NCBI GenBank assembly: GCA_018693105.1
Contig: JABHLN010000032.1
Coordinates: forward strand, 1 to 36,077
DNA from: Desulfobacterales bacterium
GTDB taxonomy: Bacteria; Desulfobacterota; Desulfobacteria; Desulfobacterales; SURF-7
Direction: 5' to 3'
Length of the DNA: 36,077 nt
In this document: in pieces, positions 17,084-24,865 of the stretch
Numbering within the stretch: position 1 is the first letter of the stretch
Layout of the letters: the number at the start of each line of letters is the position of its first letter
The notes under the pieces: model-generated
The model's database searches: none
What the model saw: only the letters and a program-made list of their open reading frames with translations
What the model was told of the DNA's origin: nothing
Translations under genes and position numbers: made by a program

Positions 17084-17332
17084 TTAAACAACAAACAAAA
17101 GCAGCAAGGCGACAACAAGCGAATAAATACCGGTTGACTCTGTAACAGCCTGACCTACCAGCATTGTTCTGGTTAACAGCCCAGCTTCACTCGGATTCTT
17201 GCCGATTGCTTCACAAGCTTTTGCAGCTACCATTCCTTCACCGATACCAGGCCCCAACGCACCGAGCCCCATAGAAATACTTGCTCCAAGACATGCTGCT
17301 GCCTTTACAATATCTGCTCCTTCAATAGCCAT
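17084..17332 (-). CDS. atpE: ATP synthase F0 subunit c, single hairpin, sodium-type
   Basis: An 82-residue proteolipid with two membrane helices joined by a GKNPSEAG loop. Helix 1 has Glu32 (GPGIGEG) where Ilyobacter has Gln32, and helix 2 carries Val63, Glu65, Ser66, Thr67 and Tyr70 (QAVTESTGIYSL), the known sodium-coordination set. The Glu32 plus Glu65 pair is the two-carboxylate type described for the sodium rotor of Fusobacterium nucleatum. Sodium coupling is therefore likely but not proven. It follows the four-hairpin c gene after 96 bases and has a strong ggagg ribosome-binding site, suggesting high independent translation, as expected for the main ring subunit. Confidence 0.95.
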   Translation of the reverse strand: MAIEGADIVKAAACLGASISMGLGALGPGIGEGMVAAKACEAIGKNPSEAGLLTRTMLVGQAVTESTGIYSLVVALLLLFVV

Positions 17333-17392
17333 TTTAATTCCTCCTGAATGATATAATTAATTCAAACATGAAAAGTATAACAAATAGCAGGG

Positions 17393-17416
17393 TAATCCTC
17401 ATAAAAAAGGACTACT
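17393..17416 (-). other. Hairpin between the two c-subunit genes
   Basis: Seven pairs (17393-17399 with 17410-17416, one G-U) close a 10-base loop in the 96-bp spacer between the four-hairpin and single-hairpin c genes. This spacer is long compared with the 3-base gap upstream of the four-hairpin gene. It may be a processing or stability element that raises the level of the downstream c mRNA; that is inference. Confidence 0.4.
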
Positions 17417-17428
17417 ACGCTAAAAAAA

Positions 17429-18403
17429 TTACACAACAAAAATTAAACACAAAGATATAACCATTGCATATATCCCGGTTGATTCAGATACAGCCATACC
17501 AATGAGCATTACCCTCGTAATATCCGAAGCGGCTGTTAAATTTCTTGAAATTGCCTTTACTGCACTTTGCCCGGTAATTCCTATACCGAGTGCCGGACCA
17601 CTGGCCCCCAGCCCCATGCAAATACCGGCTCCCAATAGAGCCATTGCCGGGGTTAGTGCCGCTGTTTCCGGTGAAGAACTGAATATAAGCATAAAGCTGA
17701 TTAATAATCCATATATCGCAGGGGTCTGTGTCACGGCCTGTCCAAGCAGCATGGTGTTTGTCAATGTAGTTGCCGTTAAAGGCTGTCTTGCCATTCCAAG
17801 ACAACTTTCCCTGGCAATTAACCCGCCACCGACACCTGAACCTATTGTGCTTAGCCCTGTTGATATACCCGCTCCTAATATAGCTGCCCATGTTGGCGCT
17901 AACGGCAGGCCGGTATAATCCTTAAACATAAGTATGAAAGATGTGACAAGGGCAAAAATTGCTGGCGTCTGGCATACTGCAGAACCGATAAGCATATTTG
18001 TAGCCAGCGGCCCGCTCATTTCCGGTTGTCGAGCCATACCTTCACATGCTGCGGCTGCCGGAAAGCCTGACCCTATTGCAGCACCTATTGCTCCGAAGCC
18101 CATAGATATACCGGCAGCAAGCATAACAAAAACCCATAGTAAAGAATCGGAAGGGAAAGGGCTGAACATCAAAACCATAGCGACAACCAGGGCAAATATA
18201 GCCGCGGATTCTGCTATAGCCTGACCGACAAGCATGGATTTAAAAATTTCACCTGACGCAGAAGGGTTTCTGGATACTGCATAATTTGCACTTGCAGCTG
18301 TATTACCTTCTGCAACAGCAGCACCTATAGCTCCTAATCCCATCGCTATTCCTGCGCCGGAAAAAGCGGAAACATTTACCCAAGTTTGAATATCTATAGC
18401 CAT
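17429..18403 (-). CDS. ATP synthase F0 subunit c with four fused hairpins
   Basis: A 324-residue proteolipid made of four tandem c-type hairpins (about residues 1-82, 88-162, 170-243, 252-324), eight membrane helices in all; a usual c subunit has one hairpin of about 80 residues. Helix-2 acid positions read Glu65, Gln145, Gln226, Glu307; hairpins 2 and 3 carry Q-T-P instead of E-S/T. Helix-1 positions matching Glu32 read Glu32, Ser112, Gly193, Ile274. Hairpin 4 has the full V-x-E-S-T-x-x-Y sodium set. Loops keep R-N/Q-P in hairpins 1-3 and RNL in hairpin 4. Known precedents are multi-hairpin c proteins of V-type and archaeal rotors and c1 of Acetobacterium woodii. It starts three bases after atpB. 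The frame is uninterrupted, so this is a true fusion. Confidence 0.95.
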   Translation of the reverse strand: MAIDIQTWVNVSAFSGAGIAMGLGAIGAAVAEGNTAASANYAVSRNPSASGEIFKSMLVGQAIAESAAIFALVVAMVLMFSPFPSDSLLWVFVMLAAGISMGFGAIGAAIGSGFPAAAACEGMARQPEMSGPLATNMLIGSAVCQTPAIFALVTSFILMFKDYTGLPLAPTWAAILGAGISTGLSTIGSGVGGGLIARESCLGMARQPLTATTLTNTMLLGQAVTQTPAIYGLLISFMLIFSSSPETAALTPAMALLGAGICMGLGASGPALGIGITGQSAVKAISRNLTAASDITRVMLIGMAVSESTGIYAMVISLCLIFVV

Positions 18404-18406
18404 AAT

Positions 18407-19081
18407 TTATTTAACCTGAAGTGAAATATAAACTGTAGTAAGCATGGTGAAAACAAAGGCCTGAATCGTACCGACAAAAAGACCGAAAAATGCGTTCAGA
18501 AATGGTGGAAGAACTAAACTGTACGAAAGATAAGAAACAACAAGTATAATAATCGCACCACCCATTATATTACCGAATAAACGAAAAGATATTGAAACAA
18601 CATTTGCCAGTTCGCTGACAATATTCAACGGCAGCATAATGAAAAAAGGTTCCAGATAATGTTTAAGATAAGTCTTTAATCCCTTAGTTCTTATACCTGA
18701 ATAATGGGCGATAAAAAAGCCCAGAAGTCCGAGGGCAAGCGGTGTGTTAATATCCTTTGTCGGTTCTTCAAGAAAAGGTATAATACCCAGCCAGTTGCAG
18801 GCCACTAGAAACAGAAACAATGCACAAATCAGAGGACCGTATTTTTTTGCAAGTTCCTTGTCAAGTGTGTCTTCAGTAAGTTGAAAAAGATTACCCACAA
18901 TCAGTTCCCCAACAACCTGCAGGGGTCCCGGTATCACGCTTTTTTTTCTTGCAGCCAGCATGCCGAATATCAATAGAAAAATAATGGCTATCCAGGTCAT
19001 TACAATAGCTTCAACATTGAACGTAAGATCGTAACCAAAAAAAGGAACAATCAATTGGTGTATTCTACCTAATTCTCCCAT
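18407..19081 (-). CDS. atpB: ATP synthase F0 subunit a
   Basis: A 224-residue membrane protein forming the ion half-channels against the c ring. The conserved ISFRLFGNIMGG block carries the essential helix Arg, and the C-terminal FVGTIQAFVFTMLTTVYI matches the family. Length is normal for the short a-subunit form. RBS ggaag stands ahead of the ATG. It lies directly upstream of the four-hairpin c gene (3-base gap), so both are probably made in a coupled manner. Confidence 0.95.
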   Translation of the reverse strand: MGELGRIHQLIVPFFGYDLTFNVEAIVMTWIAIIFLLIFGMLAARKKSVIPGPLQVVGELIVGNLFQLTEDTLDKELAKKYGPLICALFLFLVACNWLGIIPFLEEPTKDINTPLALGLLGFFIAHYSGIRTKGLKTYLKHYLEPFFIMLPLNIVSELANVVSISFRLFGNIMGGAIIILVVSYLSYSLVLPPFLNAFFGLFVGTIQAFVFTMLTTVYISLQVK

Positions 19082-19093
19082 ACCAAACTCTTC

Positions 19094-19486
19094 CTATAAC
19101 TGTTTTTGTCTTTTAGACAATATCAGGTTAAATAAATGATCAGACAGTAGAACCAGCTGAACCGAAAATAGACCGGCAACTACTGCTACCAGATTAAACT
19201 GTTTTAATTTAATTGCTGCTACGATGGGTATGGCTAATAATAAAAATCGAATAAATATTGAACCCAGTGAAAGGAAAAACACATTTTTTCTGGTCTTTCC
19301 CATTTTCATGGGAAGCCCGAAACCTATAAGAACAAAGTTAATAACACTGAAAATGGTACCAAGTAAAAGTCCTTTACCAACCGGAATCAATTTACACAGA
19401 TAAAAAACAAAAAATAACACTATTGCGGTAAATAATGCCCTGGAACAATATTTTTTCTGCGTTTCTTTAATTGACTCCATTTTCAC
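19094..19486 (-). CDS. ATP synthase subunit I-like protein (AtpI/AtpR type)
   Basis: A 130-residue protein with about four hydrophobic segments, encoded just upstream of atpB where atpI is usually found. AtpI assists c-ring assembly, and AtpR of N-ATPases interacts with the c ring through arginines. Weak conservation makes the exact subtype uncertain. Its first codons overlap the upstream gene by 20 bases; the second ATG six bases in is an alternative start. Confidence 0.72.
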   Translation of the reverse strand: MKMESIKETQKKYCSRALFTAIVLFFVFYLCKLIPVGKGLLLGTIFSVINFVLIGFGLPMKMGKTRKNVFFLSLGSIFIRFLLLAIPIVAAIKLKQFNLVAVVAGLFSVQLVLLSDHLFNLILSKRQKQL

Positions 19487-19736
19487 TATTATTTATTTCC
19501 TCTTTTTCCGGTTCCACAACCTCCATTATAATTCGATATACAACAATTCCACCACCAACAATACCTAACAGCGTAAAAATAGTTAGAAAAATGCCTTTTG
19601 TTCCCAACCATTCGTCAATTTTTAACCCGGTAAAGAGACAAAGCATTATGCAACCTGCCATTGTAAGGCCGATCCTCATAACGATCTGAACATTACCTGT
19701 CCAGACTTGATTTTTCTTAAAATCAAAAACAAACAT
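19467..19736 (-). CDS. AtpZ/AtpQ-like F0 accessory membrane protein
   Basis: An 89-residue protein with two membrane helices (about 23-39 and 47-70), in the form LTMAGCIMLCLFTGLKIDEWLGTKGIFLTIFTLLGIVGGG. The LG-x-K-G-x-F turn and the GIVGG motif in the second helix are typical of the AtpZ/AtpQ group, which in other bacteria forms a small complex with AtpI affecting Mg2+/Ca2+ supply or ring assembly. It is the first gene of the cluster and sits about 50 bases downstream of a good promoter. Confidence 0.72.
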   Translation of the reverse strand: MFVFDFKKNQVWTGNVQIVMRIGLTMAGCIMLCLFTGLKIDEWLGTKGIFLTIFTLLGIVGGGIVVYRIIMEVVEPEKEEINNSENGVN

Positions 19737-19794
19737 TATTGTTTTTTATTCCATCTAGTTACACGTAAACCCGGACATACTAAACAAAAAAAAT

Positions 19795-19823
19795 ATTATT
19801 CCACTTTTTTCCATGCAGGTCAA
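19795..19823 (-). promoter_or_regulatory. Sigma-70 promoter of the F0 cluster
   Basis: Reading the minus strand, a -35 TTGACC (19818-19823, 5 of 6 consensus bases) and a -10 AATAAT (19795-19800, 5 of 6) are separated by exactly 17 bases. The expected start near 19788 would give a leader of about 50 bases before the first gene. This is the best promoter match I found in the window. Confidence 0.65.
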
Positions 19824-20024
19824 CAACTAATATAGTCTTAAATTTTGATGATAAACAAAACCGGTAACGGTTTTTTACAAATGCATTGACAGGTATTTTA
19901 TTAAATAGTGTCCATCACGAAATGAGGATTTTTGTTGTAAAGAATGATTTCTCACCGTATTATTACTGAAAAGAACGTATTACAGATATATTATTGGATT
20001 AAATCATAAAATTCAGCCTAAAAC

Positions 20025-20804
20025 ATGATTGTGAACAGATCTTTCAAAATAATAATACTTGGTTCAGGAACATGTGTTCCATCTTTAAAACGCAGCTCAT
20101 GTTCGGTACTTATAGAAACCGGTAACAAGAGACTTTTGTTTGATTCCGGACCGGGTACCATGAGACGACTGCTTGAAACAGGTGTTGAAATTTTTGACAT
20201 CGATTTTATTTTTTACAGCCATTTTCACCCTGATCATACAGGTGAACTGGCTTCTTTCCTTTTTTCAAGCAAATATTCCGGGGGCACAAGAAAAGGGCCG
20301 CTTAATGTAATTGGCGGTGAAGGTTTCAATGGCTTCTACAACGGGTTGAAAAATGTTTACGGTAAATGGGTTGAATTTGATGATCGAATGCTTAATATAA
20401 TAGAGCTTTCATGTGAAAAAACAGAAACATTGGAGTTTGATGATTTCAAGGTTGAATCGATCCAGGTTAATCACAATGATGAAAGCCTGGCATACAGGAT
20501 AACAGGTCCTGGCGGGAAATCAGCTGTATATTCAGGTGATACAGGATTTAGCAACAACCTTGCTCTCCTGTCAAAAGATACGGATATACTTATCTGTGAG
20601 TCGTCTTTACCCGATAATTCTGAAACTGCAGGGCACCTAACGCCTTCACTTGCAGGAAAGATCGCGTCACAGGCAAATGTAAAAAAGCTTGTTCTAACTC
20701 ATTTTTACCCTGAATGTGATAAGGTCGATATTAAAAGTGAATGTCAAAAAACATATAACGGAGAAATTGTACTCGCTGAAGATTTAATGGAGATTTTTCC
20801 TTAA
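20025..20804 (+). CDS. Metallo-beta-lactamase fold hydrolase, RNase Z-like
   Basis: A 259-residue protein with the two-metal MBL site: SHFHPDHTG (HxHxDH), the metal-bridging Asp in YSGDTGFS, and later His residues in AGHLTP and LTHFYPE. The N-terminal GSGTCVPSLKRSSCSVLI and the long HxHxDH spacing resemble RNase Z/arylsulfatase-type MBL proteins, but the RNase Z exosite arm is not evident, so a general hydrolase is the safer name. It is the first gene on the + strand after the divergent ATP synthase promoter, 63 bases ahead of the siroheme gene. Confidence 0.82.
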   Translation: MIVNRSFKIIILGSGTCVPSLKRSSCSVLIETGNKRLLFDSGPGTMRRLLETGVEIFDIDFIFYSHFHPDHTGELASFLFSSKYSGGTRKGPLNVIGGEGFNGFYNGLKNVYGKWVEFDDRMLNIIELSCEKTETLEFDDFKVESIQVNHNDESLAYRITGPGGKSAVYSGDTGFSNNLALLSKDTDILICESSLPDNSETAGHLTPSLAGKIASQANVKKLVLTHFYPECDKVDIKSECQKTYNGEIVLAEDLMEIFP

Positions 20805-20867
20805 TATACAAGCATGAAATCATTATGCGAATTGTTATAAAAAAGAAGTAGAGCCGGAATTGAAAAA

Positions 20868-21524
20868 ATGCGATATTATCCAGTAAACCTTGATATTAAA
20901 AGCAAAGAATGTCTTGTAGTTGGTGGTGGTTCAGTAAGCTCACGGAAGGTGGCCACCCTGCTTAAATGCGGTACTAAAATCACCGTTGTGAGCCCTGAAT
21001 TTTCCGAAAGCCTTCAAAAATTAAGTGATAACGGAACAATAACAATTAAAGAAAGGGCCTACAGATCTTCGGACCTTGAAGGAATGTTTCTGGTTATCGG
21101 AGCAACAGATAATGAACAGCTGAACAGAAAAATCAGTTCTGATGCCGAAAAGCAAAATGTATTATGCAATATTGCAGATGTTCCGGATGAATCAAATTTT
21201 GTTCTTCCCGCAATTGTCAACAGGGGGGATCTTGTTATCGCAATATCCACATCAGGGAAAAGTCCTGCTTTTGCAAAAAAACTTAGAAAAGACCTTGAAA
21301 AGGAATTCGGGGAGGAGTATGAAGCGTTTCTTGATCTTATGGGGGCCATCAGGAAAAGACTTTTAAGTGAAAAACATGAACCCGAAGCACACAAGGATCT
21401 TTTTGAAAGCCTTATTTCCGGCGGACTGCTTGATATGATAAAAGAAAATGAATCGGGCAGAATAGATTCACTGTTACTTGACGTTCTTGGTGAAGGTTAT
21501 ACATTTAAGGAGTTAAAAAAGTAA
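20868..21524 (+). CDS. Precorrin-2 dehydrogenase / sirohydrochlorin ferrochelatase (Met8/CysG-N type)
   Basis: A 218-residue protein that oxidises precorrin-2 with NAD and may insert iron to give siroheme. The NAD-binding loop VVGGGSVSSRKVATLL, the ATDN segment with the catalytic-type Asp, the NIADVPDESNFVLPAIV stretch and the STSGKSPAFAKKLRKDLE helix are diagnostic. Length matches Met8-type single proteins without the methyltransferase domain of CysG. Its stop codon abuts a MITE remnant. With ccsA-like and hemA following, this is a tetrapyrrole group; sulfate reducers make heme from siroheme, so the gene could feed both cofactors. Confidence 0.92.
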   Translation: MRYYPVNLDIKSKECLVVGGGSVSSRKVATLLKCGTKITVVSPEFSESLQKLSDNGTITIKERAYRSSDLEGMFLVIGATDNEQLNRKISSDAEKQNVLCNIADVPDESNFVLPAIVNRGDLVIAISTSGKSPAFAKKLRKDLEKEFGEEYEAFLDLMGAIRKRLLSEKHEPEAHKDLFESLISGGLLDMIKENESGRIDSLLLDVLGEGYTFKELKK

Positions 21525-21575
21525 TGGCGTCGTTTATAATGATTTTTACTTAGCCATAAGTTATATTTTTTACGG
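21525..21575. repeat. MITE-like element, copy 4 (remnant, inverted)
   Basis: Begins at the base after the siroheme gene stop with atggcgtcgt, the outer right end of the 136-bp repeat family, then jumps to gatttttacttagccat and ttatattttttacg, the inverted left end. The whole inner hairpin is missing. It is the same family as 11705-11840 but in the opposite orientation and internally deleted. Confidence 0.75.
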
Positions 21576-21607
21576 AATTATTAATTTTATTATCCGGGAT
21601 AGTGTCT

Positions 21608-22432
21608 ATGGAGCTTTTGATATTCTTTGTCATATGTTTTTATATTCTTAGCAGTGCCGGTTATTATGTCTACTTTTTTAATCAGGAAGAGTATCTCTAT
21701 AAGACCGGTTATTATCTGCTCCTGACAGGGTTCGTATTTCATACTATTTTAATATGCTGGGGATATATCAAATTTGGTCATATACCTGCCCGTAATCTTT
21801 ATGAAACCCTTTCTCTTGCAGGCTGGTCAATCGCCGGTGTTTTTCTTGTCCTCAGATACAAATTTAACCTTAAAATACTTGGAGTTTTTGCAGCTCCTTT
21901 TGCTGCTGTCGTTGTTTTAACAGCAGCCATTGTTTTCCCTGATGTCCCTCCGGAAGCACAACCATTATTTAAAAGCCTGTGGCTATCTCTTCATTTGATT
22001 ACAATCTTTTTAGGAGAAGCAGCACTCGCACTGGCCTGCGGAACCGGAATCATGTATTTGATACAGGAAAATGCAATTAAGACAAAAAAGCACGGAATGC
22101 TGTACAAGCGCCTGCCGTCACTTGATCTTCTGGACAACACCGGATATTTTTGTATAGTTGCAGGTTTTTCCATGCTTACAATCGGGTTGATTACAGGATT
22201 GATATACGCAAAACATGTCTGGGGCAGATTCTGGAGTTGGGACCCCAAAGAGATATGGTCAATGATATCATGGCTTGTATATGCCGCACTTATTCACGAA
22301 CGTGTTGTAGTGGGATGGCGGGGACGCCGTGCAGCAATAATGGCCATAATAGGTTTTTTGTTTCTTTTATTTACATTTTTCGGAATAAACTTTTTTCTTG
22401 AGGGGCATCACGGTGAATTTACCCGTGTATAA
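21608..22432 (+). CDS. Cytochrome c assembly protein, CcsA/ResC-like (HemX-type)
   Basis: A roughly 274-residue polytopic membrane protein, about eight helices, of the CcmC/CcsA heme-handling family. The tryptophan-rich heme-binding segment is VWGRFWSWDPKEIWSMISW (near residue 210), flanked by conserved His residues (TIFLGEAAL region and LIHERVV). The C-terminal GHHGEF matches CcsA-type proteins. In System II, CcsA with CcsB/ResB exports heme and attaches it to apocytochromes. No ResB is nearby. A GTG two codons upstream (21602) is an alternative start. Its place between a siroheme gene and hemA is the common HemX-like arrangement. Confidence 0.84.
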   Translation: MELLIFFVICFYILSSAGYYVYFFNQEEYLYKTGYYLLLTGFVFHTILICWGYIKFGHIPARNLYETLSLAGWSIAGVFLVLRYKFNLKILGVFAAPFAAVVVLTAAIVFPDVPPEAQPLFKSLWLSLHLITIFLGEAALALACGTGIMYLIQENAIKTKKHGMLYKRLPSLDLLDNTGYFCIVAGFSMLTIGLITGLIYAKHVWGRFWSWDPKEIWSMISWLVYAALIHERVVVGWRGRRAAIMAIIGFLFLLFTFFGINFFLEGHHGEFTRV

Positions 22433-22468
22433 CACTATTGTCCATATTACGTTAGAAACGATTATAAA

Positions 22469-23737
22469 ATGTCATATATAATATTAATTGGTTTAAGTCA
22501 TAAATCAGCTCCTGTTGAAATAAGGGAACGTCTTTCATTTTCTTCTGATGAAGCACTAGTGGCTATAGAAACCCTTCAAAAAGAGAATGTAATAAACGAA
22601 GTTGTCCTGCTTTCCACATGCAACCGTGTGGAAATATTAATTACAACGGAAAACAGGAAAGAAGCTGTTGATATTGTAAAAAATTATATAGGCCGTGTTA
22701 AAAATATACCCAACGGCGGCTTTGAAGACCAATTATATATTCATTACGGTGATGATGCAGTAAGGCATATCTTCAGGGTAGCCGCCAGTTTGGATTCCAT
22801 GGTGGTTGGTGAGCCCCAGATCCTTGGCCAGCTAAAAGAAGCCTATCAAAATTCAACTACCAAAAAAACATCCGGTGTTGTCCTGAACCGGCTTCTGCAT
22901 AGAACCTTCTTTGTGGCAAAACGAGTACGAAGTGAAACCGGCATAGGGGACAGTGCTGTATCAATAAGCTATGCTGCAGTAGAACTGGCCCGAAAAATCT
23001 TCGGAAGTCTTGAAAAAAAAGTAGTACTCCTTATCGGTGCAGGTGAAATGGCGGAATTAGCAGTAGAACACCTGAAAAGAAACAAAGTCGGTGATATACT
23101 TGTTGCAAACAGAACTTTTGAACGGGGTGTTGATCTTGCGGAAATGTTCAAAGGCAAGGCCATCAAAATGGAAGAAATCCCTGATACTTTAAATCATGTG
23201 GATATAATCATCAGCTCTACAGGTGCTCAAGGCTTTGTTTTAACTCGGGATCAAATAAAATCAATTATGCGAAGCAGACGTAACCGCCCCCTGTTCTTCA
23301 TTGACATTGCCGTACCCCGTGACATAGATCCTGAAATTAACAGGCTTAACAACTCGTATGTCTATGACATTGATGATCTTAAAGGAGTAATTAACGAAAA
23401 CATCGAGGAAAGAAAAAAGGAAGCCGTAAAAGGAGAGAGGATTATTGATGAAGCTGTGATCCGCTTTCGCCAATGGTATGAAAATCTGGATATTGTGCCA
23501 ACTATTGTCGGACTGAGGGATAAACTTGATAACATTGCCAGGTCTGAAGTTGAAAAAACCGTTCAGTCTCTCAAACATCTTTCCGAAGAAGACGCTCAAG
23601 CCCTGCACAGAATGACCGATGCCATAGTAAATAAGGTGCTGCATTATCCAACTCAATATTTAAAAAACAGCAATCACCATGGAAACCGATCAGTACATAT
23701 TGATATAGCCAGAAGACTTTTCAAACTCGATGATTAG
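22469..23737 (+). CDS. hemA: Glutamyl-tRNA reductase
   Basis: A 422-residue enzyme making glutamate-1-semialdehyde from Glu-tRNA, the entry step of C5 tetrapyrrole synthesis. The N-terminal GLSHKSAPVEIRERL, the catalytic STCNRVEI (Cys51), VGEPQILGQLKEAY and the NADPH-binding VVLLIGAGEMAELAVEHL are all present, followed by the C-terminal dimerisation helices. Length is normal. It follows the CcsA-like gene after 36 bases. hemC, which often follows hemA, is not here. Confidence 0.96.
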   Translation: MSYIILIGLSHKSAPVEIRERLSFSSDEALVAIETLQKENVINEVVLLSTCNRVEILITTENRKEAVDIVKNYIGRVKNIPNGGFEDQLYIHYGDDAVRHIFRVAASLDSMVVGEPQILGQLKEAYQNSTTKKTSGVVLNRLLHRTFFVAKRVRSETGIGDSAVSISYAAVELARKIFGSLEKKVVLLIGAGEMAELAVEHLKRNKVGDILVANRTFERGVDLAEMFKGKAIKMEEIPDTLNHVDIIISSTGAQGFVLTRDQIKSIMRSRRNRPLFFIDIAVPRDIDPEINRLNNSYVYDIDDLKGVINENIEERKKEAVKGERIIDEAVIRFRQWYENLDIVPTIVGLRDKLDNIARSEVEKTVQSLKHLSEEDAQALHRMTDAIVNKVLHYPTQYLKNSNHHGNRSVHIDIARRLFKLDD

Positions 23738-23779
23738 CTATATTGTCAGCCCTGAATCAACAACTAACGGCTTGTTATT

Positions 23780-24832
23780 ATGAAATATTTACTTACCTTA
23801 TGCCTGTTAGCACTCTCAATAACATTTACAGGTTGTGCTGAACAAAAAGCGGGTGAAATTTATGAAATTGCACAATTTGAGGAGCTGCAGGGCAATATGC
23901 CGCATGCAAACCAGCTTTATAAAGAAATTATTCTGAAGTATCCGGAAACAGAGGTTGCTTCAAAAGCAAAAAAAAGACTTGCCAAACTATTGAAAAAGCA
24001 ACTCAAAACACACGAAGGAGGACCTATGAAAACCGATATTTCAAAAATTGATTTTTCTTCATTTGACAACCCGGGTCTTCTATCATTTTTATTTCATCCC
24101 CGAAAAGAAAGTCCGGGTTCGCTGCCGCTGGAAAACGCCGAAGATATTTTGATACCGGTAGGCGACAATGCGGTTATAGGTGCAAAACTTCACCATGGGG
24201 ACAAAAAAGCACCGACGATTCTTTTCTTTCACGGAAACGGTGAAATAGTATCCGATTACGATGACCTGGGGCCATTATATACTGAAATGAATATTAATTT
24301 TCTACCGGTGGATTACAGGGGCTACGGCAGGTCAACAGGGACTCCCACAGTAACTTCAATGATCCGGGACTGTCATTTAATTTTTGACTATATAAAAAAA
24401 TGGCTTGAATCAAATTCGTATACCGGTCCTATTATTATAATGGGAAGATCACTTGGAAGTGCTTCGGCCTTAGAGCTTGCTTCTGCATATCCTGATGAGT
24501 TCAGCGCACTTGTTATAGAAAGCGGTTTTGCATATGCCGTTCCTCTTCTACGGCTGCTTGGAGTAAATATAGACGCAATGAGTATAAAAGAGGAAAACGG
24601 CTTCCGCAATATAGAAAAAGTAAAAAATTATACCGGACCGACACTTGTTATTCATGCCGAATATGACCATATTATTCCCTATAGTGACGGACAGGCACTT
24701 TTTGATGCATCCCCGTCCTCCTCAAAAAAACTCCTGAAAATACCAGAGGCAAATCACAATACAATCTTTGCCATAGGTTTGAAAGAATACATGAAGTCTG
24801 TAAAAGAGATTGTTGAAAAAGCATCCAAATAA
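23780..24832 (+). CDS. Lipoprotein alpha/beta hydrolase with N-terminal TPR-like region
   Basis: A 350-residue protein with a lipoprotein signal (lipobox ending FTGC, Cys19). A short helical TPR-like segment (about 30-70, AHQLYKEIILKYPETEVA type) is followed by an alpha/beta-hydrolase domain from about residue 110. The nucleophile elbow is GRSLGS (Ser224), with oxyanion motif FFHGNGE, a likely catalytic Asp in EYDHIIPYSDG and a His in EANHNTIF. It resembles BEM46/serine aminopeptidase-like hydrolases, probably anchored in the envelope. The substrate is unknown. It lies 42 bases after hemA and may be co-transcribed without a functional link. Confidence 0.8.
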   Translation: MKYLLTLCLLALSITFTGCAEQKAGEIYEIAQFEELQGNMPHANQLYKEIILKYPETEVASKAKKRLAKLLKKQLKTHEGGPMKTDISKIDFSSFDNPGLLSFLFHPRKESPGSLPLENAEDILIPVGDNAVIGAKLHHGDKKAPTILFFHGNGEIVSDYDDLGPLYTEMNINFLPVDYRGYGRSTGTPTVTSMIRDCHLIFDYIKKWLESNSYTGPIIIMGRSLGSASALELASAYPDEFSALVIESGFAYAVPLLRLLGVNIDAMSIKEENGFRNIEKVKNYTGPTLVIHAEYDHIIPYSDGQALFDASPSSSKKLLKIPEANHNTIFAIGLKEYMKSVKEIVEKASK

Positions 24833-24865
24833 TTAATATTTATGTGATTTAATACAGGTGTTTAC

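Noticed and set aside
17484-17918. Overlapping frames on both strands within the four-hairpin c gene
   Set aside because: The repeated, GC-richer hairpins leave alternative frames open; only the proteolipid frame has family content.
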